Below, piece after piece: positions 1 to 9,486 of a stretch of DNA of 64,000 nucleotides; the stretch's first letter is position 1; the number at the start of each line of letters is the position of its first letter. Under the pieces are notes generated by a model. It was not told where the DNA came from. It worked only from the letters and a program-made list of their open reading frames with translations, and ran no database searches. A program made the translations under genes and the position numbers. Origin of the DNA: Aphodoplasma sp045592745 (GTDB lineage: Bacteria; Bacillota; Clostridia; UBA1381; UMGS1253); NCBI GenBank assembly GCA_045592745.1, contig JAZNVH010000010.1:62001-126000 (forward strand). Direction: 5' to 3'.

Positions 1-71
1 ACATTTGTCAAGAAATGTGTTAAATTAAAAGTAGGAAAAATTTTTGTAAATATGTGAAAGGATGCCAGCAT

Positions 72-440
72 ATGAAGAAATGTTTTAAATGTGAACGTGA
101 GTTTGATGATGATGTGCAGTTTTGTTCAGGTTGCGGCACGCAGCTTGGAGAAGAAGTACAATCGCCTGAATGTAGCGATGATAAAAAGAAAAATGTGAAT
201 AATGAGACTGTAAACGTTGGCGAATGGCTGGTTATGCTTGTTAATATTATACCATTTATAGGGCAGCTTATATATTTTGTCATAATGCTTGTATGGGCGT
301 TTTCGGATAATATAAAGCCGAGTAAGAAAACCTTTGCAAAGGCAAATCTTATTATATATGCCATATCGGTAGCTATTCTAATTGCGGCGTTTTTCCTTAT
401 ATTTATAGGTGGAATAGGGTTGTCGTTACTTTATTGGTGA
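72..440 (+). CDS. Zinc-ribbon membrane protein, unknown role
   Basis: The 122-residue protein begins with a short zinc ribbon (Cys4, Cys7, Cys18, Cys21 as two CxxC knuckles), then a charged linker (about 30-48) and two hydrophobic stretches (about 52-77 and 92-121) that should span the membrane. This zinc_ribbon_2-plus-transmembrane layout is common in Firmicutes and has no assigned function. I start at ATG 72 because GAAAGGA lies about 9 bases upstream; the in-frame GTG at 54 has no such site. It stands alone ahead of the antiporter gene. A short palindrome with AAACAAA/TTTGTTT arms near 450-466 could act as a weak terminator. Confidence 0.7.
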   Translation: MKKCFKCEREFDDDVQFCSGCGTQLGEEVQSPECSDDKKKNVNNETVNVGEWLVMLVNIIPFIGQLIYFVIMLVWAFSDNIKPSKKTFAKANLIIYAISVAILIAAFFLIFIGGIGLSLLYW

Positions 441-496
441 CAGTATATTTGTTTGGAAACAAACTTTTATAATAAAAATAAACGGAGGGGAAAAAT

Positions 497-2005
497 TTGG
501 AACAAACAGTTTGGCTACAACAGACAATTTGGACAATAGTGCCGCCAATAGTAGCGATTGCGCTTGCGCTTTGTACCAAAGAGGTGTACTTTTCGCTCTT
601 GGTTGGCATTATTTCAGGAGCACTTATGTACACAAACTTTAATCCGATAGGCGCTGTTGAAACGACATTCAGCATTATATCGGACAAGGTTGGAGGAAAT
701 ATGAACATTATCATATTCCTTGTACTTTTGGGTATGCTTGTTGCACTTATGAACAAATCGGGTGCTACACGCGCATACGGTAACTGGGCGAAAAAATCAA
801 TAAAATCAAAACGTGGAGCACTTGCTGCTACCTCGGCGCTTGGTGCTTTGATTTTTGTTGATGACTATTTTAACTGTCTTACAGTTGGAACGGTTATGCG
901 TCCTGTGACAGATGCTCACAAAATTTCAAGAGCAAAGCTTGCATATATTATTGATGCAACGGCCGCACCAATATGCATAATCGCACCTATTTCAAGCTGG
1001 GCAGCTGCAGTTGGCTCATCACTTCCAGAGGGAAGCACGATAGACGGCTTTACATTGTTTTTGCAGACAATACCGTTTAACCTTTATGCACTTTTGACGC
1101 TTGCAATGATCGTATTTTTGATTATTACAAACTTTGACTTTGGCGCTATGAAAAAGAATATCGAAACAAAAGCTGTCGATGCTGAAATAAACAAGAGTAA
1201 TGATGAGCTTGTTATAGAGAATTCCAAAGGTAAGATTATAGACCTTGTAGCACCTATTTTGATTTTGATTGTTTTGTGCGTACTTGCTATGCTTTATACA
1301 GGTGGATTATTTGATGGTGTTGGCATTGTAAATGCCTTTGCAGATTGTGATGCATCGCTCTCACTTGCTTTGGGTTCATTCTTTGCAATTATTCTCACAT
1401 TTATTTTGTACATACCGCGCAAGGTTATTACATTTACTGAGTTTGCACAAAGCCTTGTTGACGGCTTTAAGGCTATGGTACCTGCAATTCTCATCTTGAC
1501 ATTTGCTTGGACACTTAGTGGTATCTGCTCAGAGGATTATCTTAACCTTGGCGGATATGTAAGTGGAGTTGTTGAGCAGAGCAATATGTCATTTGCATTA
1601 CTACCGGCAATATTCTTCCTTGTTGCACTTGGTCTTGCTTTTTCAACAGGTACTTCATGGGGAACATTTGCTATACTCATTCCGATTGCTATGACAATAT
1701 TCTCAAATGAGGTATCGCATCTTACAGTTGTTACAATTTCGGCTATACTTGCAGGCGCTGTTTGCGGCGACCACGTTTCACCGATTTCCGATACAACTAT
1801 TTTGTCATCGACAGGTGCACAGTGCAATCATATTGATCACGTTTCGACACAGATGCCGTATGCACTGCTTGTAGCAGGCTGCTGCTTGGTAGGTTACGTT
1901 GTTTCGGGTCTTACAAATGGCTGGATAGGCCTTTTGGTTTCGGCAGTTGTTATGTTTGCAATACTCTTTGCAATATATGCAGCTTCAAAGAAAAAGGAAG
2001 CGTAA
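497..2005 (+). CDS. NhaC-family Na+/H+ antiporter
   Basis: The 502-residue polytopic membrane protein has the NhaC/IT-superfamily pattern: many hydrophobic helices, the 'FVDDYFNCLTVG' segment in the first half and 'GTSWGTFAIL' and 'GDHVSPISDTT' segments in the second half, which are typical of this family. Members exchange Na+ for H+ or carry organic acids across the cytoplasmic membrane; the substrate here is not certain. It starts at TTG 497 with GGAGGGG about 7 bases upstream. It appears monocistronic and ends at a strong hairpin shared with the convergent hydE. Confidence 0.85.
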   Translation: MEQTVWLQQTIWTIVPPIVAIALALCTKEVYFSLLVGIISGALMYTNFNPIGAVETTFSIISDKVGGNMNIIIFLVLLGMLVALMNKSGATRAYGNWAKKSIKSKRGALAATSALGALIFVDDYFNCLTVGTVMRPVTDAHKISRAKLAYIIDATAAPICIIAPISSWAAAVGSSLPEGSTIDGFTLFLQTIPFNLYALLTLAMIVFLIITNFDFGAMKKNIETKAVDAEINKSNDELVIENSKGKIIDLVAPILILIVLCVLAMLYTGGLFDGVGIVNAFADCDASLSLALGSFFAIILTFILYIPRKVITFTEFAQSLVDGFKAMVPAILILTFAWTLSGICSEDYLNLGGYVSGVVEQSNMSFALLPAIFFLVALGLAFSTGTSWGTFAILIPIAMTIFSNEVSHLTVVTISAILAGAVCGDHVSPISDTTILSSTGAQCNHIDHVSTQMPYALLVAGCCLVGYVVSGLTNGWIGLLVSAVVMFAILFAIYAASKKKEA

Positions 2006-2035
2006 TTATATTTGATGAAACTATAAAAAAATAAA

Positions 2036-2072
2036 GAAAGTGTGTATGAAAATCTTCATACACACTTTTTAA
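2036..2072. terminator. Bidirectional terminator between nhaC-like gene and hydE
   Basis: A hairpin with arms AAAGTGTGTATGAA / TTCATACACACTTT and a 4-base loop is flanked by A-rich and T-rich runs on both sides, so it can end transcription from either convergent gene. Confidence 0.85.
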
Positions 2073-2074
2073 TA

Positions 2075-3109
2075 TTATTCTTTATAGTCGCCGCGCTCAT
2101 ATGATATTTCATAACCGATTGAGTGAAGGCTTTGTTTTAATTTTTCAAGACCTTCAGCGGCTTCCTCGTCTGTGCAGGCTTTGTCATTATACAAAAGATA
2201 GTTTTTTCGTGTTGACACAGGCGACAAATTTGGCATAATTACGTTTGCGCCCGACAATATGCCCAAGTTGCGTCCATCTTTATCAAGCGTAGCGAGAGCT
2301 GTTGTTGAGGGAAGAAGCACCTTTGGAAACATCAACCGACACAAAGAAAGCATAAATAACGTCAGTTCAAGTGAACCGTTCTTCATATCCTTAAACGGCG
2401 TGTCAATGTGAGAAAGAAAAGGTCCTATTCCAATCATTTGCGGTCTGAGGTTTTGAATAAAAATCATATCATCAGCAAGATTTTCTTCTGTCTGATATGG
2501 CGAGCCGACCATAAATCCCGTTCCGACCTGATAGCCGATTTTTTTTAAATTATATAGACATTGTTTTCTGTTTTCAAGCGATAAAGACGACGGATGAAGC
2601 TTTGCGTAGTGATCATCAGTTGCCGTTTCGTGACGCAAAAGGTATCTGTTTGCACCAGCGTCAAAAAGACGTTTGTATGAATCATACGAGCGCTCGCCAA
2701 GCGAAAGAGTAATTGCACAGTCGGGATAACGCTTTCTTATTTCTGCTACGATAGAGCACATATAATCGTCTGTATAAAAAGCATCCTCGCCACCCTGCAT
2801 CACAAAAGTGCGAAAACCAAGCGGATACCCTATGGCACAGCACTCTAATACCTGCTCTTTTGTAAGGCGATAGCGACTGCAGTTTTTATTGCTTCTGCGT
2901 ATGCCGCAGTAGTAGCAATCGTTTTTGCAGTAATTTGTAAGTTCGATAAGTCCACGTATATATATTTTGTTTCCAAAGTTTTCACGTGATATTTCAGATG
3001 CTTTTTCCATAGCATATAAGCGCACGGCGTCACGGTTTTTAATAAGCTCTATCCACTGCGCGCGGCTTAAATTATGTTCTTTTATAAGCGTATCGATTAA
3101 ATTTTGCAT
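2075..3109 (-). CDS. hydE: [FeFe]-hydrogenase H-cluster maturase HydE (radical SAM)
   Basis: The 344-residue BioB/ThiH-like radical SAM enzyme has the CX3CX2C cluster motif at Cys61, Cys65 and Cys68 ('CKNDCYYC'), preceded by 'IRGLIELTNY' and followed by 'FRTFVMQGGED', all typical of HydE. HydE helps build the dithiomethylamine-bridged diiron subcluster of [FeFe]-hydrogenases in the cytosol. No hydF, hydG or hydrogenase subunit lies in this window, so partners must be elsewhere. It lies 17 bases downstream of mnmA on the same strand and is likely cotranscribed. PylB-like or orphan HydE-like paralogues are the main alternative. Confidence 0.85.
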   Translation of the reverse strand: MQNLIDTLIKEHNLSRAQWIELIKNRDAVRLYAMEKASEISRENFGNKIYIRGLIELTNYCKNDCYYCGIRRSNKNCSRYRLTKEQVLECCAIGYPLGFRTFVMQGGEDAFYTDDYMCSIVAEIRKRYPDCAITLSLGERSYDSYKRLFDAGANRYLLRHETATDDHYAKLHPSSLSLENRKQCLYNLKKIGYQVGTGFMVGSPYQTEENLADDMIFIQNLRPQMIGIGPFLSHIDTPFKDMKNGSLELTLFMLSLCRLMFPKVLLPSTTALATLDKDGRNLGILSGANVIMPNLSPVSTRKNYLLYNDKACTDEEAAEGLEKLKQSLHSIGYEISYERGDYKE

Positions 3110-3126
3110 TCTGATATCACCTCGTT

Positions 3127-4188
3127 TTATTCTATAATACCGCCGCCAACAACATAATCGCCATCATAGAAGACTACTGACTGACCGCTTGCAATAGCGC
3201 GCTGCGGCGTATCAAATGTGCATTGCATACGTCCGTTTTCGAGCGGAGTTATTGTAGCCTCTACGGCGGGCTGTTTATACCTTGTTTTTGCAAAAACGCG
3301 CATCGGTTCTTTTAGCTCGTCAAACATAATCCAGTTTGTGTCACGTGCGAAAAGCTCGCGTGAGAAAAGCTGTTCGTGACGCCCGAGAGTGACCGTGTTT
3401 GTTGCGGCATCCTTTTTTATAACATACCTTGGCTCGCCAAAGGTAATTCCAAGTCCTTTGCGCTGACCGATTGTGTAATGTATTATTCCGTTATGCCCTC
3501 CCAAAACATTTCCATCTGTATCTATAAAATTGCCGCACTGACATTTTTTATTTATGCTCCGTTCTATAAACGAAGCATAATCGCCATCAGGAACAAAGCA
3601 TATATCCTGACTGTCAGGCTTTTTTGCGTTTATAAGGTTTCGCTCTTCTGCCATCTGGCGAATTTGCGGTTTTGTGTATTCACCGAGAGGGAAAAGAGTG
3701 TGGGCAAGTTCGTCCTGCGTCATTGTATAGAGTACGTATGTCTGGTCTTTTGATGTATCGGCTGCTTTTTTTAAAAGATATCTACCGCTTTTTTCATCGT
3801 ACTCGATTTGCGCATAATGTCCTGTTGCAATAAATTCATATCCAAGCTCTCTTGCACACTCGAGCATTTTTGAAAATTTAAGATGTCGGTTACAGTTTAT
3901 GCATGGGTTTGGAGTTTCGCCGCAAAGATATGAATTTATAAAATTGTCAATAACATTAGTTTTAAATTCATTAGAAAAATCAAACACAAAATGCTCAAAA
4001 CCCATCTTGTGTGCTAACTTTTTTGCATCTTGAGTATCGGTAATTGAGCCGCATACAGCTGCATTATCATTTTGTGAAAACAACTTCATTGTAGCGCCGC
4101 AAAGAGTATATCCTTTTTCTTTTATAAGTGCTGCCGCAACTGATGAGTCAACGCCGCCGCTCATTGCCACCATTATTTTTTTACACAT
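3127..4188 (-). CDS. mnmA: tRNA-specific 2-thiouridylase MnmA
   Basis: The 353-residue protein begins with the PP-loop 'SGGVDSS' (residues 10-16), which adenylates U34 of tRNA Lys, Glu and Gln. The two catalytic cysteines that carry the persulfide are visible: Cys99 in 'NPCINC' and Cys197 in 'DSQDIC'. The C-terminal beta-barrel ends with 'ASGQSVVFYDGD', as in the family. The reading frame stays open 43 codons upstream, but ATG 4188 has an ACGGAGA ribosome site and matches the usual start. It is probably the promoter-proximal gene of a two-gene unit with hydE. Confidence 0.95.
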   Translation of the reverse strand: MCKKIMVAMSGGVDSSVAAALIKEKGYTLCGATMKLFSQNDNAAVCGSITDTQDAKKLAHKMGFEHFVFDFSNEFKTNVIDNFINSYLCGETPNPCINCNRHLKFSKMLECARELGYEFIATGHYAQIEYDEKSGRYLLKKAADTSKDQTYVLYTMTQDELAHTLFPLGEYTKPQIRQMAEERNLINAKKPDSQDICFVPDGDYASFIERSINKKCQCGNFIDTDGNVLGGHNGIIHYTIGQRKGLGITFGEPRYVIKKDAATNTVTLGRHEQLFSRELFARDTNWIMFDELKEPMRVFAKTRYKQPAVEATITPLENGRMQCTFDTPQRAIASGQSVVFYDGDYVVGGGIIE

Positions 4189-4345
4189 AAAAATCTCCGT
4201 TTCGTATATAAAAAACAAAATAAAATCTGAAAAATACTTTAACCTAATTATATTATAAAAACAATAGTTTGTAAAGTATACGCTCGTGGTAAATTTATGT
4301 ATTGTTATGTATGGCATAAAAAATCAAATTATACATATTTTCCCG

Positions 4346-4374
4346 TTGACGCTTCGGCTAAAATATTATATAAT
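4346..4374 (+). promoter_or_regulatory. Sigma-A promoter of the deacetylase gene
   Basis: TTGACG at 4346-4351 and TATAAT at 4369-4374 are separated by 17 bp. The predicted start site near 4381 rules out the in-frame TTG at 4379 as a normal start codon. Confidence 0.75.
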
Positions 4375-4417
4375 ATAATTGTTACAAATGAAAAACACTA
4401 TACGGATGGTTACTGTT

Positions 4418-5206
4418 ATGGGAAAAACTAAAAGGAGTATACTGGCACTAATTTTAGCGATAATTATTATGAGCTTTATGACAAGCGTTTTTGCTTTCGC
4501 ACAGGATGTAAAAGTGCCTATAATTTTATATCACAATATTGCAGAAAATACAGGGAAGGAGTATTATGACCCGTCCTTGAATATTCCTGCAGATTTGTTT
4601 GAAATGCATATACGCACTCTTAAAGAGACAGGCTATAATGCCATTACATATGAGCAGTACTACAATTATGTTATAAATGATGAGCCTCTTCCCGAAAAGC
4701 CTATTATTATAACATTTGATGATGGATATTCAAGCAACTACATATATGCTTATCCGATACTTAAAAAATATAACACAAAAGCAACAATTTTTGTTATCAC
4801 AGACAGACGTGGCATGTCGCTTAGCAAAAACCCTCATTTTTCATGGAATCAGGCGAGGGAAATGGCTGACAGCGGGATAATTGATATACAAAGTCATACG
4901 TATTCACATCAGGCGGCGACATCGCTTTCTGATTTTGATTTGGTTTTTGAGCTTAAAACATCAAAGAAAATGATTGAGAACAAGCTCGGCAGAAAATGCA
5001 GCGTTTTGGCGTTTCCGTTTGGAGATGCGGGTGAGCGTGAAATTGAGGCAGCAAAAAAGGCGGGATATCTTGTGGTAAACAAGGTCGGCGATCGAGGTGT
5101 TAATGCCAAAAGTGATGGCGTTGATGCACTAAAACGTATAACTGTACATGCTGATTGGTCAGCACAAAGATTTCTTGAAGTGATCGATGAAAATATGAAT
5201 TTATAG
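4418..5206 (+). CDS. Secreted polysaccharide deacetylase (NodB domain)
   Basis: The 262-residue protein has a signal peptide or anchor (basic residues, then about 8-28 hydrophobic, ending 'FAFAQD') followed by a carbohydrate esterase family 4 NodB domain. The metal-binding residues are visible: 'TFDDGYSS' (Asp101, Asp102) and 'HTYSH' (His160, His164), and the later 'FPFGD' motif. Such enzymes remove acetyl groups from peptidoglycan or other N-acetylated glycans outside the membrane. I choose ATG 4418 because it lies within the predicted transcript and has GGATGG upstream; ATG 4388 is the alternative. The gene is monocistronic. Confidence 0.85.
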   Translation: MGKTKRSILALILAIIIMSFMTSVFAFAQDVKVPIILYHNIAENTGKEYYDPSLNIPADLFEMHIRTLKETGYNAITYEQYYNYVINDEPLPEKPIIITFDDGYSSNYIYAYPILKKYNTKATIFVITDRRGMSLSKNPHFSWNQAREMADSGIIDIQSHTYSHQAATSLSDFDLVFELKTSKKMIENKLGRKCSVLAFPFGDAGEREIEAAKKAGYLVVNKVGDRGVNAKSDGVDALKRITVHADWSAQRFLEVIDENMNL

Positions 5207-5221
5207 TATTGTTGAAATTAA

Positions 5222-5254
5222 AAAGCTCTGATACATTCTGTATCAGAGCTTTAT
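5222..5254. terminator. Bidirectional terminator
   Basis: Arms AAAGCTCTGATACA / TGTATCAGAGCTTT with a 3-base loop lie between the convergent deacetylase and carD genes. Confidence 0.85.
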
Positions 5255-5270
5255 TTGTAAGTTAAAAATA

Positions 5271-5771
5271 TCAGCCTGCGCTTTCTATTTCTTCATCAAC
5301 AGCGATGCTCAGCTGATTTTCTATTTCATCCATATCAGCCACTTTTGTAAGCACAAGCTCGCTTATCAAAATCTGCTTTGCATTTGAAAGCATTTTTCTC
5401 TCTCCGGTAGAAAGCCCCTTTTTTCTGTCGCGGCACATAAGATGTTTTACAACATCCAAAACTTCGAGTATATCTCCGCTTTTAAGCTTTGCCATATTGT
5501 CGCGAAAGCGTTTGTTCCAGTTGGAATCCTCGTCGCACATACGTGAGTAGAAATGAGCCAGTACTTCTTTTGCTTTTTCTTTGGTAATGATGTCACGCAC
5601 GCCAATTTCCTCGGCGTTTTTCATAGGTATCATAACCTTCATATCTCCTGCAGGTAAACGCATTACGTAATATGAATGGATTTGACCGAGGATTTCCTGC
5701 TTTTCTATAGCTTCAATCACACCGGCACCGTGCATAGGATACAACACCCTGTCTCCTATTTTGTAGTTCAC
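5271..5771 (-). CDS. CarD family transcriptional regulator
   Basis: The 166-residue protein opens with the CarD/CdnL/TRCF RNA-polymerase-interaction domain ('YKIGDRVLYPMHGAGVIEAI', about 2-60), followed by an all-helical C-terminal domain (about 70-160). In this family the N-terminal Tudor-like fold binds the RNA polymerase beta subunit and the C-terminal domain stabilises the open complex at promoters. Length and domain order match typical firmicute CarD proteins. It has its own ribosome site (GGAGGTAA just before the start) and no obvious operon partner. Confidence 0.9.
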   Translation of the reverse strand: MNYKIGDRVLYPMHGAGVIEAIEKQEILGQIHSYYVMRLPAGDMKVMIPMKNAEEIGVRDIITKEKAKEVLAHFYSRMCDEDSNWNKRFRDNMAKLKSGDILEVLDVVKHLMCRDRKKGLSTGERKMLSNAKQILISELVLTKVADMDEIENQLSIAVDEEIESAG

Positions 5772-5890
5772 AGTATATTACCTCCAAGCCTTGAGCGGAA
5801 AGAAAATCACGCTGTATATGTATATTTTTATTATCCGCCACTTATGACTATATTATACCATATTAAACAAAAAAAGTCAAGCGACAAAAC

Positions 5891-5922
5891 AAAAAGAAAT
5901 CGGCCAAACCGATTCCTTTTTT
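5891..5922 (-). terminator. Terminator downstream of glnN
   Basis: The core stem AATCGG/CCGATT has a 5-base loop and is extended by A/T-rich arms after one mismatch. On the minus strand the hairpin is followed by a T run, which suits the end of glnN. Confidence 0.6.
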
Positions 5923-5985
5923 ATGGTTATAATATTGTGATTTTGCATAAAAATTTGCAAAAGTCGGTTTATTTTAGAAGATTTA

Positions 5986-8079
5986 TTATTGTACTCCAAA
6001 AATAAGGTCTGCATATGTTGGATACGGCCAGTATTTACTTGCAACAAGTGTTTCTATTTCGTCGGCTACAACACGAAGCTCATTCATATTTGAAAGAATT
6101 TTTTCTTTGCAGAAAAGTGCAATCTCTTCAACATCGGTATACTCCTTTATACCAAGAAGCGACTCTTCAAGTTCATTTGTCTTTTTATAAAGGTTGTCAT
6201 TGAGAGCGGAAAGCTTGGTAATAAGGCTTTCTTCTGCGGTGCAGCTTATTGTCATAGAAAGTGATTTTTTAGCACAAAGCGTATTAGTAAGCTCGCTTAC
6301 ATACGAAATAGATGCCGGCAAAATGTCTTTTCTTGCCATGTCTATCATTGTGAGTGCCTCTATATTTATTGCCTTGTTATAGTTGTCAAGCAAAATCTCG
6401 CATCTTGAACATACTTCTGCAGGCGTGAAAATACCGTGTCTTGCAAAAAGCTCAATGTTCTTTTTGTGTTTAAAGTAGGGGAAGGCATCGGGAGCTGTTT
6501 TAAGATTTAAAAGACCGCGTCTTTTTGCCTCGTCAACCCATTCTTCAGAATAGTTGTTGCCGTTAAAGATAATGCGTTTATGCTCTTTTACGGTATCGCG
6601 GATAAGCTCGTTTAATGCCTTTTCAATATCGTCTGCTTTTTCAAGTGTGTTTGCAAATTTATCAAGCTCATCTGCTACAATTGTATTCAGGATTATGTTG
6701 GGCCCTGCAATTGATAAAGCAGAACCGCACATACGAAACTCGAACTTGTTGCCTGTAAAGGCGAACGGAGAGGTGCGATTTCTGTCGGTTGTATCTTTTA
6801 CAAAGTGTGGAAGCGAGTTTACGCCTGTTTCCATTATGGCCTTTTCTTTTTTTACATATGTTTTGCCGCTTTCAATTGCGTCTAGTATTTCTTCAAGCTC
6901 ATCGCCTAAAAACATTGATACAATAGCAGGTGGAGCCTCGTTTGCACCAAGGCGGTGGTCATTTCCTGCGCTTGCAACAGAAAGTCTTAACAAATCCTGA
7001 TACTCGTCAACAGCTTTAATAACTGCACAAAGGAAAAGTAAAAACTGTGCGTTTTTATGGGGGCTTTTGCCGGGATCAAGCAGATTTATGCCATCGTCTG
7101 TGGAAAGTGACCAGTTGTTGTGTTTGCCACTTCCGTTTACGCCTGCAAACGGTTTTTCGTGTAAAAGACATACCAAATTATGTTTAAGTGCCACTCTTTT
7201 CATAATTTCCATTGTGAGCTGATTGTGGTCACAGGAAATGTTTGTTGTTGTAAATATAGGTGCAAGTTCGTGCTGAGCCGGTGCAGCTTCGTTGTGCTTT
7301 GTCTTTGCCAAAACACCAAGCTTCCACAACTCTTCGTCGACCTCTTTCATATATGCTACTACGCGAGGCTTTATTGCGCCGAAATAATGGTCCTCGAGCT
7401 CCTGACCTTTTGGCGCTTTTGCACCGTAGAGTGTTCTTCCGGTAAATATGAGGTCCTTGCGTTTATCATACATATCCTTGTCAACAAGAAAATATTCCTG
7501 CTCGGCACCTACTGTAGTTCCAACGTGTTTTGTTGTTGTATTGCCAAGAAGGGTAAGTACACGCATTGCCTGTTTGTCGATTTCTTCCATAGAGCGAAGA
7601 AGGGGTGTTTTTTTGTCAAGCACTTCGCCGCCGTATGAACAAAAAGCAGTAGGTATGCAAAGGGTTCCGTCTTTTATAAAAGCATATGACGTAGGATCCC
7701 ACGCAGTATAACCTCTTGCCTCAAAAGTTGCACGAAGACCGCCGGACGGAAAAGAAGACGCATCAGGCTCGCCTTTTATAAGCTCCTTACCCTTAAACTC
7801 CATAATAACTGAATCGTCTTTTGCCGCAGTTATAAAGCTGTCGTGCTTTTCGGCGGTGATGCCGGTCATTGGCTGAAACCAGTGAGTATAATGGGTTGCA
7901 CCCTTTTCGATAGCCCAGTCCTTCATAGCGCTTGCAACAACGTTTGCAACGTCTATTTCAAGCGTTTTGCCTTCTTTGATAGTTTTTTGAAGTGCCTTAT
8001 ATGTATCTTCGGGCAACCTTTCTTTCATAACTTTTTTGTTAAAAACCATACAGCCAAACATTTCGGGAATGTTATTCAT
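5986..8079 (-). CDS. glnN: Glutamine synthetase type III (GlnN)
   Basis: At 697 residues this is the long GSIII form rather than the ~450-residue GSI. It makes glutamine from glutamate, ammonia and ATP in the cytosol. Family-typical segments include 'FGCMVFNKKVMKERLP' at the N terminus, 'THWFQPMTG', 'GTTVGAEQEYFLVD', 'NEAAPAQHELAPIF' and 'GSGKHNNWSLST' (catalytic domain with metal-binding Glu/His residues) and a long helical C-terminal region. The start ATG has GAGGTGG 8 bases upstream. It appears monocistronic. Confidence 0.95.
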   Translation of the reverse strand: MNNIPEMFGCMVFNKKVMKERLPEDTYKALQKTIKEGKTLEIDVANVVASAMKDWAIEKGATHYTHWFQPMTGITAEKHDSFITAAKDDSVIMEFKGKELIKGEPDASSFPSGGLRATFEARGYTAWDPTSYAFIKDGTLCIPTAFCSYGGEVLDKKTPLLRSMEEIDKQAMRVLTLLGNTTTKHVGTTVGAEQEYFLVDKDMYDKRKDLIFTGRTLYGAKAPKGQELEDHYFGAIKPRVVAYMKEVDEELWKLGVLAKTKHNEAAPAQHELAPIFTTTNISCDHNQLTMEIMKRVALKHNLVCLLHEKPFAGVNGSGKHNNWSLSTDDGINLLDPGKSPHKNAQFLLFLCAVIKAVDEYQDLLRLSVASAGNDHRLGANEAPPAIVSMFLGDELEEILDAIESGKTYVKKEKAIMETGVNSLPHFVKDTTDRNRTSPFAFTGNKFEFRMCGSALSIAGPNIILNTIVADELDKFANTLEKADDIEKALNELIRDTVKEHKRIIFNGNNYSEEWVDEAKRRGLLNLKTAPDAFPYFKHKKNIELFARHGIFTPAEVCSRCEILLDNYNKAINIEALTMIDMARKDILPASISYVSELTNTLCAKKSLSMTISCTAEESLITKLSALNDNLYKKTNELEESLLGIKEYTDVEEIALFCKEKILSNMNELRVVADEIETLVASKYWPYPTYADLIFGVQ

Positions 8080-8132
8080 AAGAATACCACCTCTATATCA
8101 TCAGTATTATTTTTTGTATTGTCATGTAAAAA

Positions 8133-8168
8133 ATAAGGCGCCGTGAGAGTAAAACCCACAGCGCCTTT
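8133..8168 (-). terminator. Terminator downstream of the M24 peptidase gene
   Basis: AAGGCGC (8135-8141) pairs with GCGCCTT (8161-8167), with partial inner pairing. On the minus strand it is followed by TTATTTTTT. It separates the peptidase gene from glnN, implying that glnN has its own promoter. Confidence 0.7.
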
Positions 8169-8251
8169 GCTGTCTACGTTGGTAAGTATATACTATTTTG
8201 CGGATTTTGTCAACATATTTTTTCTTTTTATTTCTTTTTAAAGACGTTGTT

Positions 8252-9295
8252 TTACAAAATAATAAGTTCTTTTGTAAAATCGCTCAGATTTATTGGTTTT
8301 TCGTTGTTTATAATAATCAAGTCCTCAATTCTTACACCAAACTCATTTTCAATATAAATTCCGGGCTCAATTGTTACGACCATACCATTTTCAAGTGTTT
8401 TTGTTGATTTTGGAGAAAGAGTCGGTTGTTCGTGAACTTCTATGCCTACTCCGTGTCCGAGTGCGTGACCAAACTCTTTGCCGTAACCCGCCTTTTTAAT
8501 AATATCGCGTGCTGTTTTATCAACATCAAAGCAAGATGCACCTGAAACAGCTGCGTTAAGAGCGGTTTTTTGCGCCTTTAAAACAGTTTCGTATACGTTT
8601 TTTTGTTTATCCGTCACAGAGCCTATAGCCACTGTTCTTGTCATATCAGAGCAGTAGCCGTTATAAACGCATCCAAAGTCAAACGTTACAAAGTCGCCGT
8701 TTTGCAGTTCCTTATCGCAGGCAACTGCGTGAGGCATTGATGAATTTTTTCCTGATGCGACGATTGTATCAAAAGAGACAGCGCTTGCGCCCCTGCTTTT
8801 TACAAGATGCTCAAATGTTAATGAAAGCTGTCTTTCACTTATACCTGCCTTTGTTTGCAAAAGAACTTTTTTAAAAGCCTCGGTTGCAATTTGTGCCGCC
8901 GTTTTTATGTTTGTAAGCTCGCTTTCGTCTTTTATAAGTCTTAGCGGCTCTATTAGTGATGAGCCGTCTGTAAATTCTATACTTGTAAGTTTTTTTTGAT
9001 ATGCCCTGTATCGTCCGAGTGTGAGATGGTTTTCCTCTATTAATAACGTTTTTATTGTAGGCGGGATTATGTTTTCTATGCCGCGTGCTATATTTTCCAC
9101 ACAAAAACCGCATGTATTCATTTTTGCCACTTCTATATAGCGAAAATCAGTTACTATAATGCGGTGCTGCTTGTCAATTATGAGCATACCTTCGCCAGTA
9201 AATCCGCTTAAGTAAAATATATTTTCCCGGCTTGTTATTAAAAATGCTTCGCCGGGATTTATATTTGATACAAGACGCTCTGCTCTGCTATTCAT
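8252..9295 (-). CDS. M24 family Xaa-Pro aminopeptidase
   Basis: The 347-residue cytosolic metallopeptidase has an N-terminal creatinase-like domain (about 1-125) and a C-terminal pita-bread catalytic domain. The five metal ligands of the family are recognisable in 'TFDFG', 'CSDMTRT', 'GHALGHGVG', 'IEPG' and 'VRIEDL'. It should release N-terminal residues preceding proline. ATG 9295 is preferred because GGAGG lies just upstream; six extra in-frame codons precede it. Whether it is PepP-like or PepQ-like (dipeptidase) cannot be settled by eye; the length and N-terminal domain fit the short PepP/YqhT group. Confidence 0.88.
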   Translation of the reverse strand: MNSRAERLVSNINPGEAFLITSRENIFYLSGFTGEGMLIIDKQHRIIVTDFRYIEVAKMNTCGFCVENIARGIENIIPPTIKTLLIEENHLTLGRYRAYQKKLTSIEFTDGSSLIEPLRLIKDESELTNIKTAAQIATEAFKKVLLQTKAGISERQLSLTFEHLVKSRGASAVSFDTIVASGKNSSMPHAVACDKELQNGDFVTFDFGCVYNGYCSDMTRTVAIGSVTDKQKNVYETVLKAQKTALNAAVSGASCFDVDKTARDIIKKAGYGKEFGHALGHGVGIEVHEQPTLSPKSTKTLENGMVVTIEPGIYIENEFGVRIEDLIIINNEKPINLSDFTKELIIL

Positions 9296-9486
9296 ATTGA
9301 TACCTCCACACAAGTCTGCAAAATCGAAGATTTTCCTTACGTATTATTATACCTTATGCTTACAATTTTTTCTATACTTTTAAAAAATTTTTTATTTTAA
9401 ATCATAATATCTTGTCAAAGGATTTTTGAGCTTTTTGGCGTATATAATATATAGGATGTAAAAATTTAGAAAAGAGGGGTATTATT

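Noticed and set aside
7180..7711. Plus-strand frames inside glnN
   Set aside because: Antisense shadows of a strongly conserved coding gene; compositions are typical of shadow frames.
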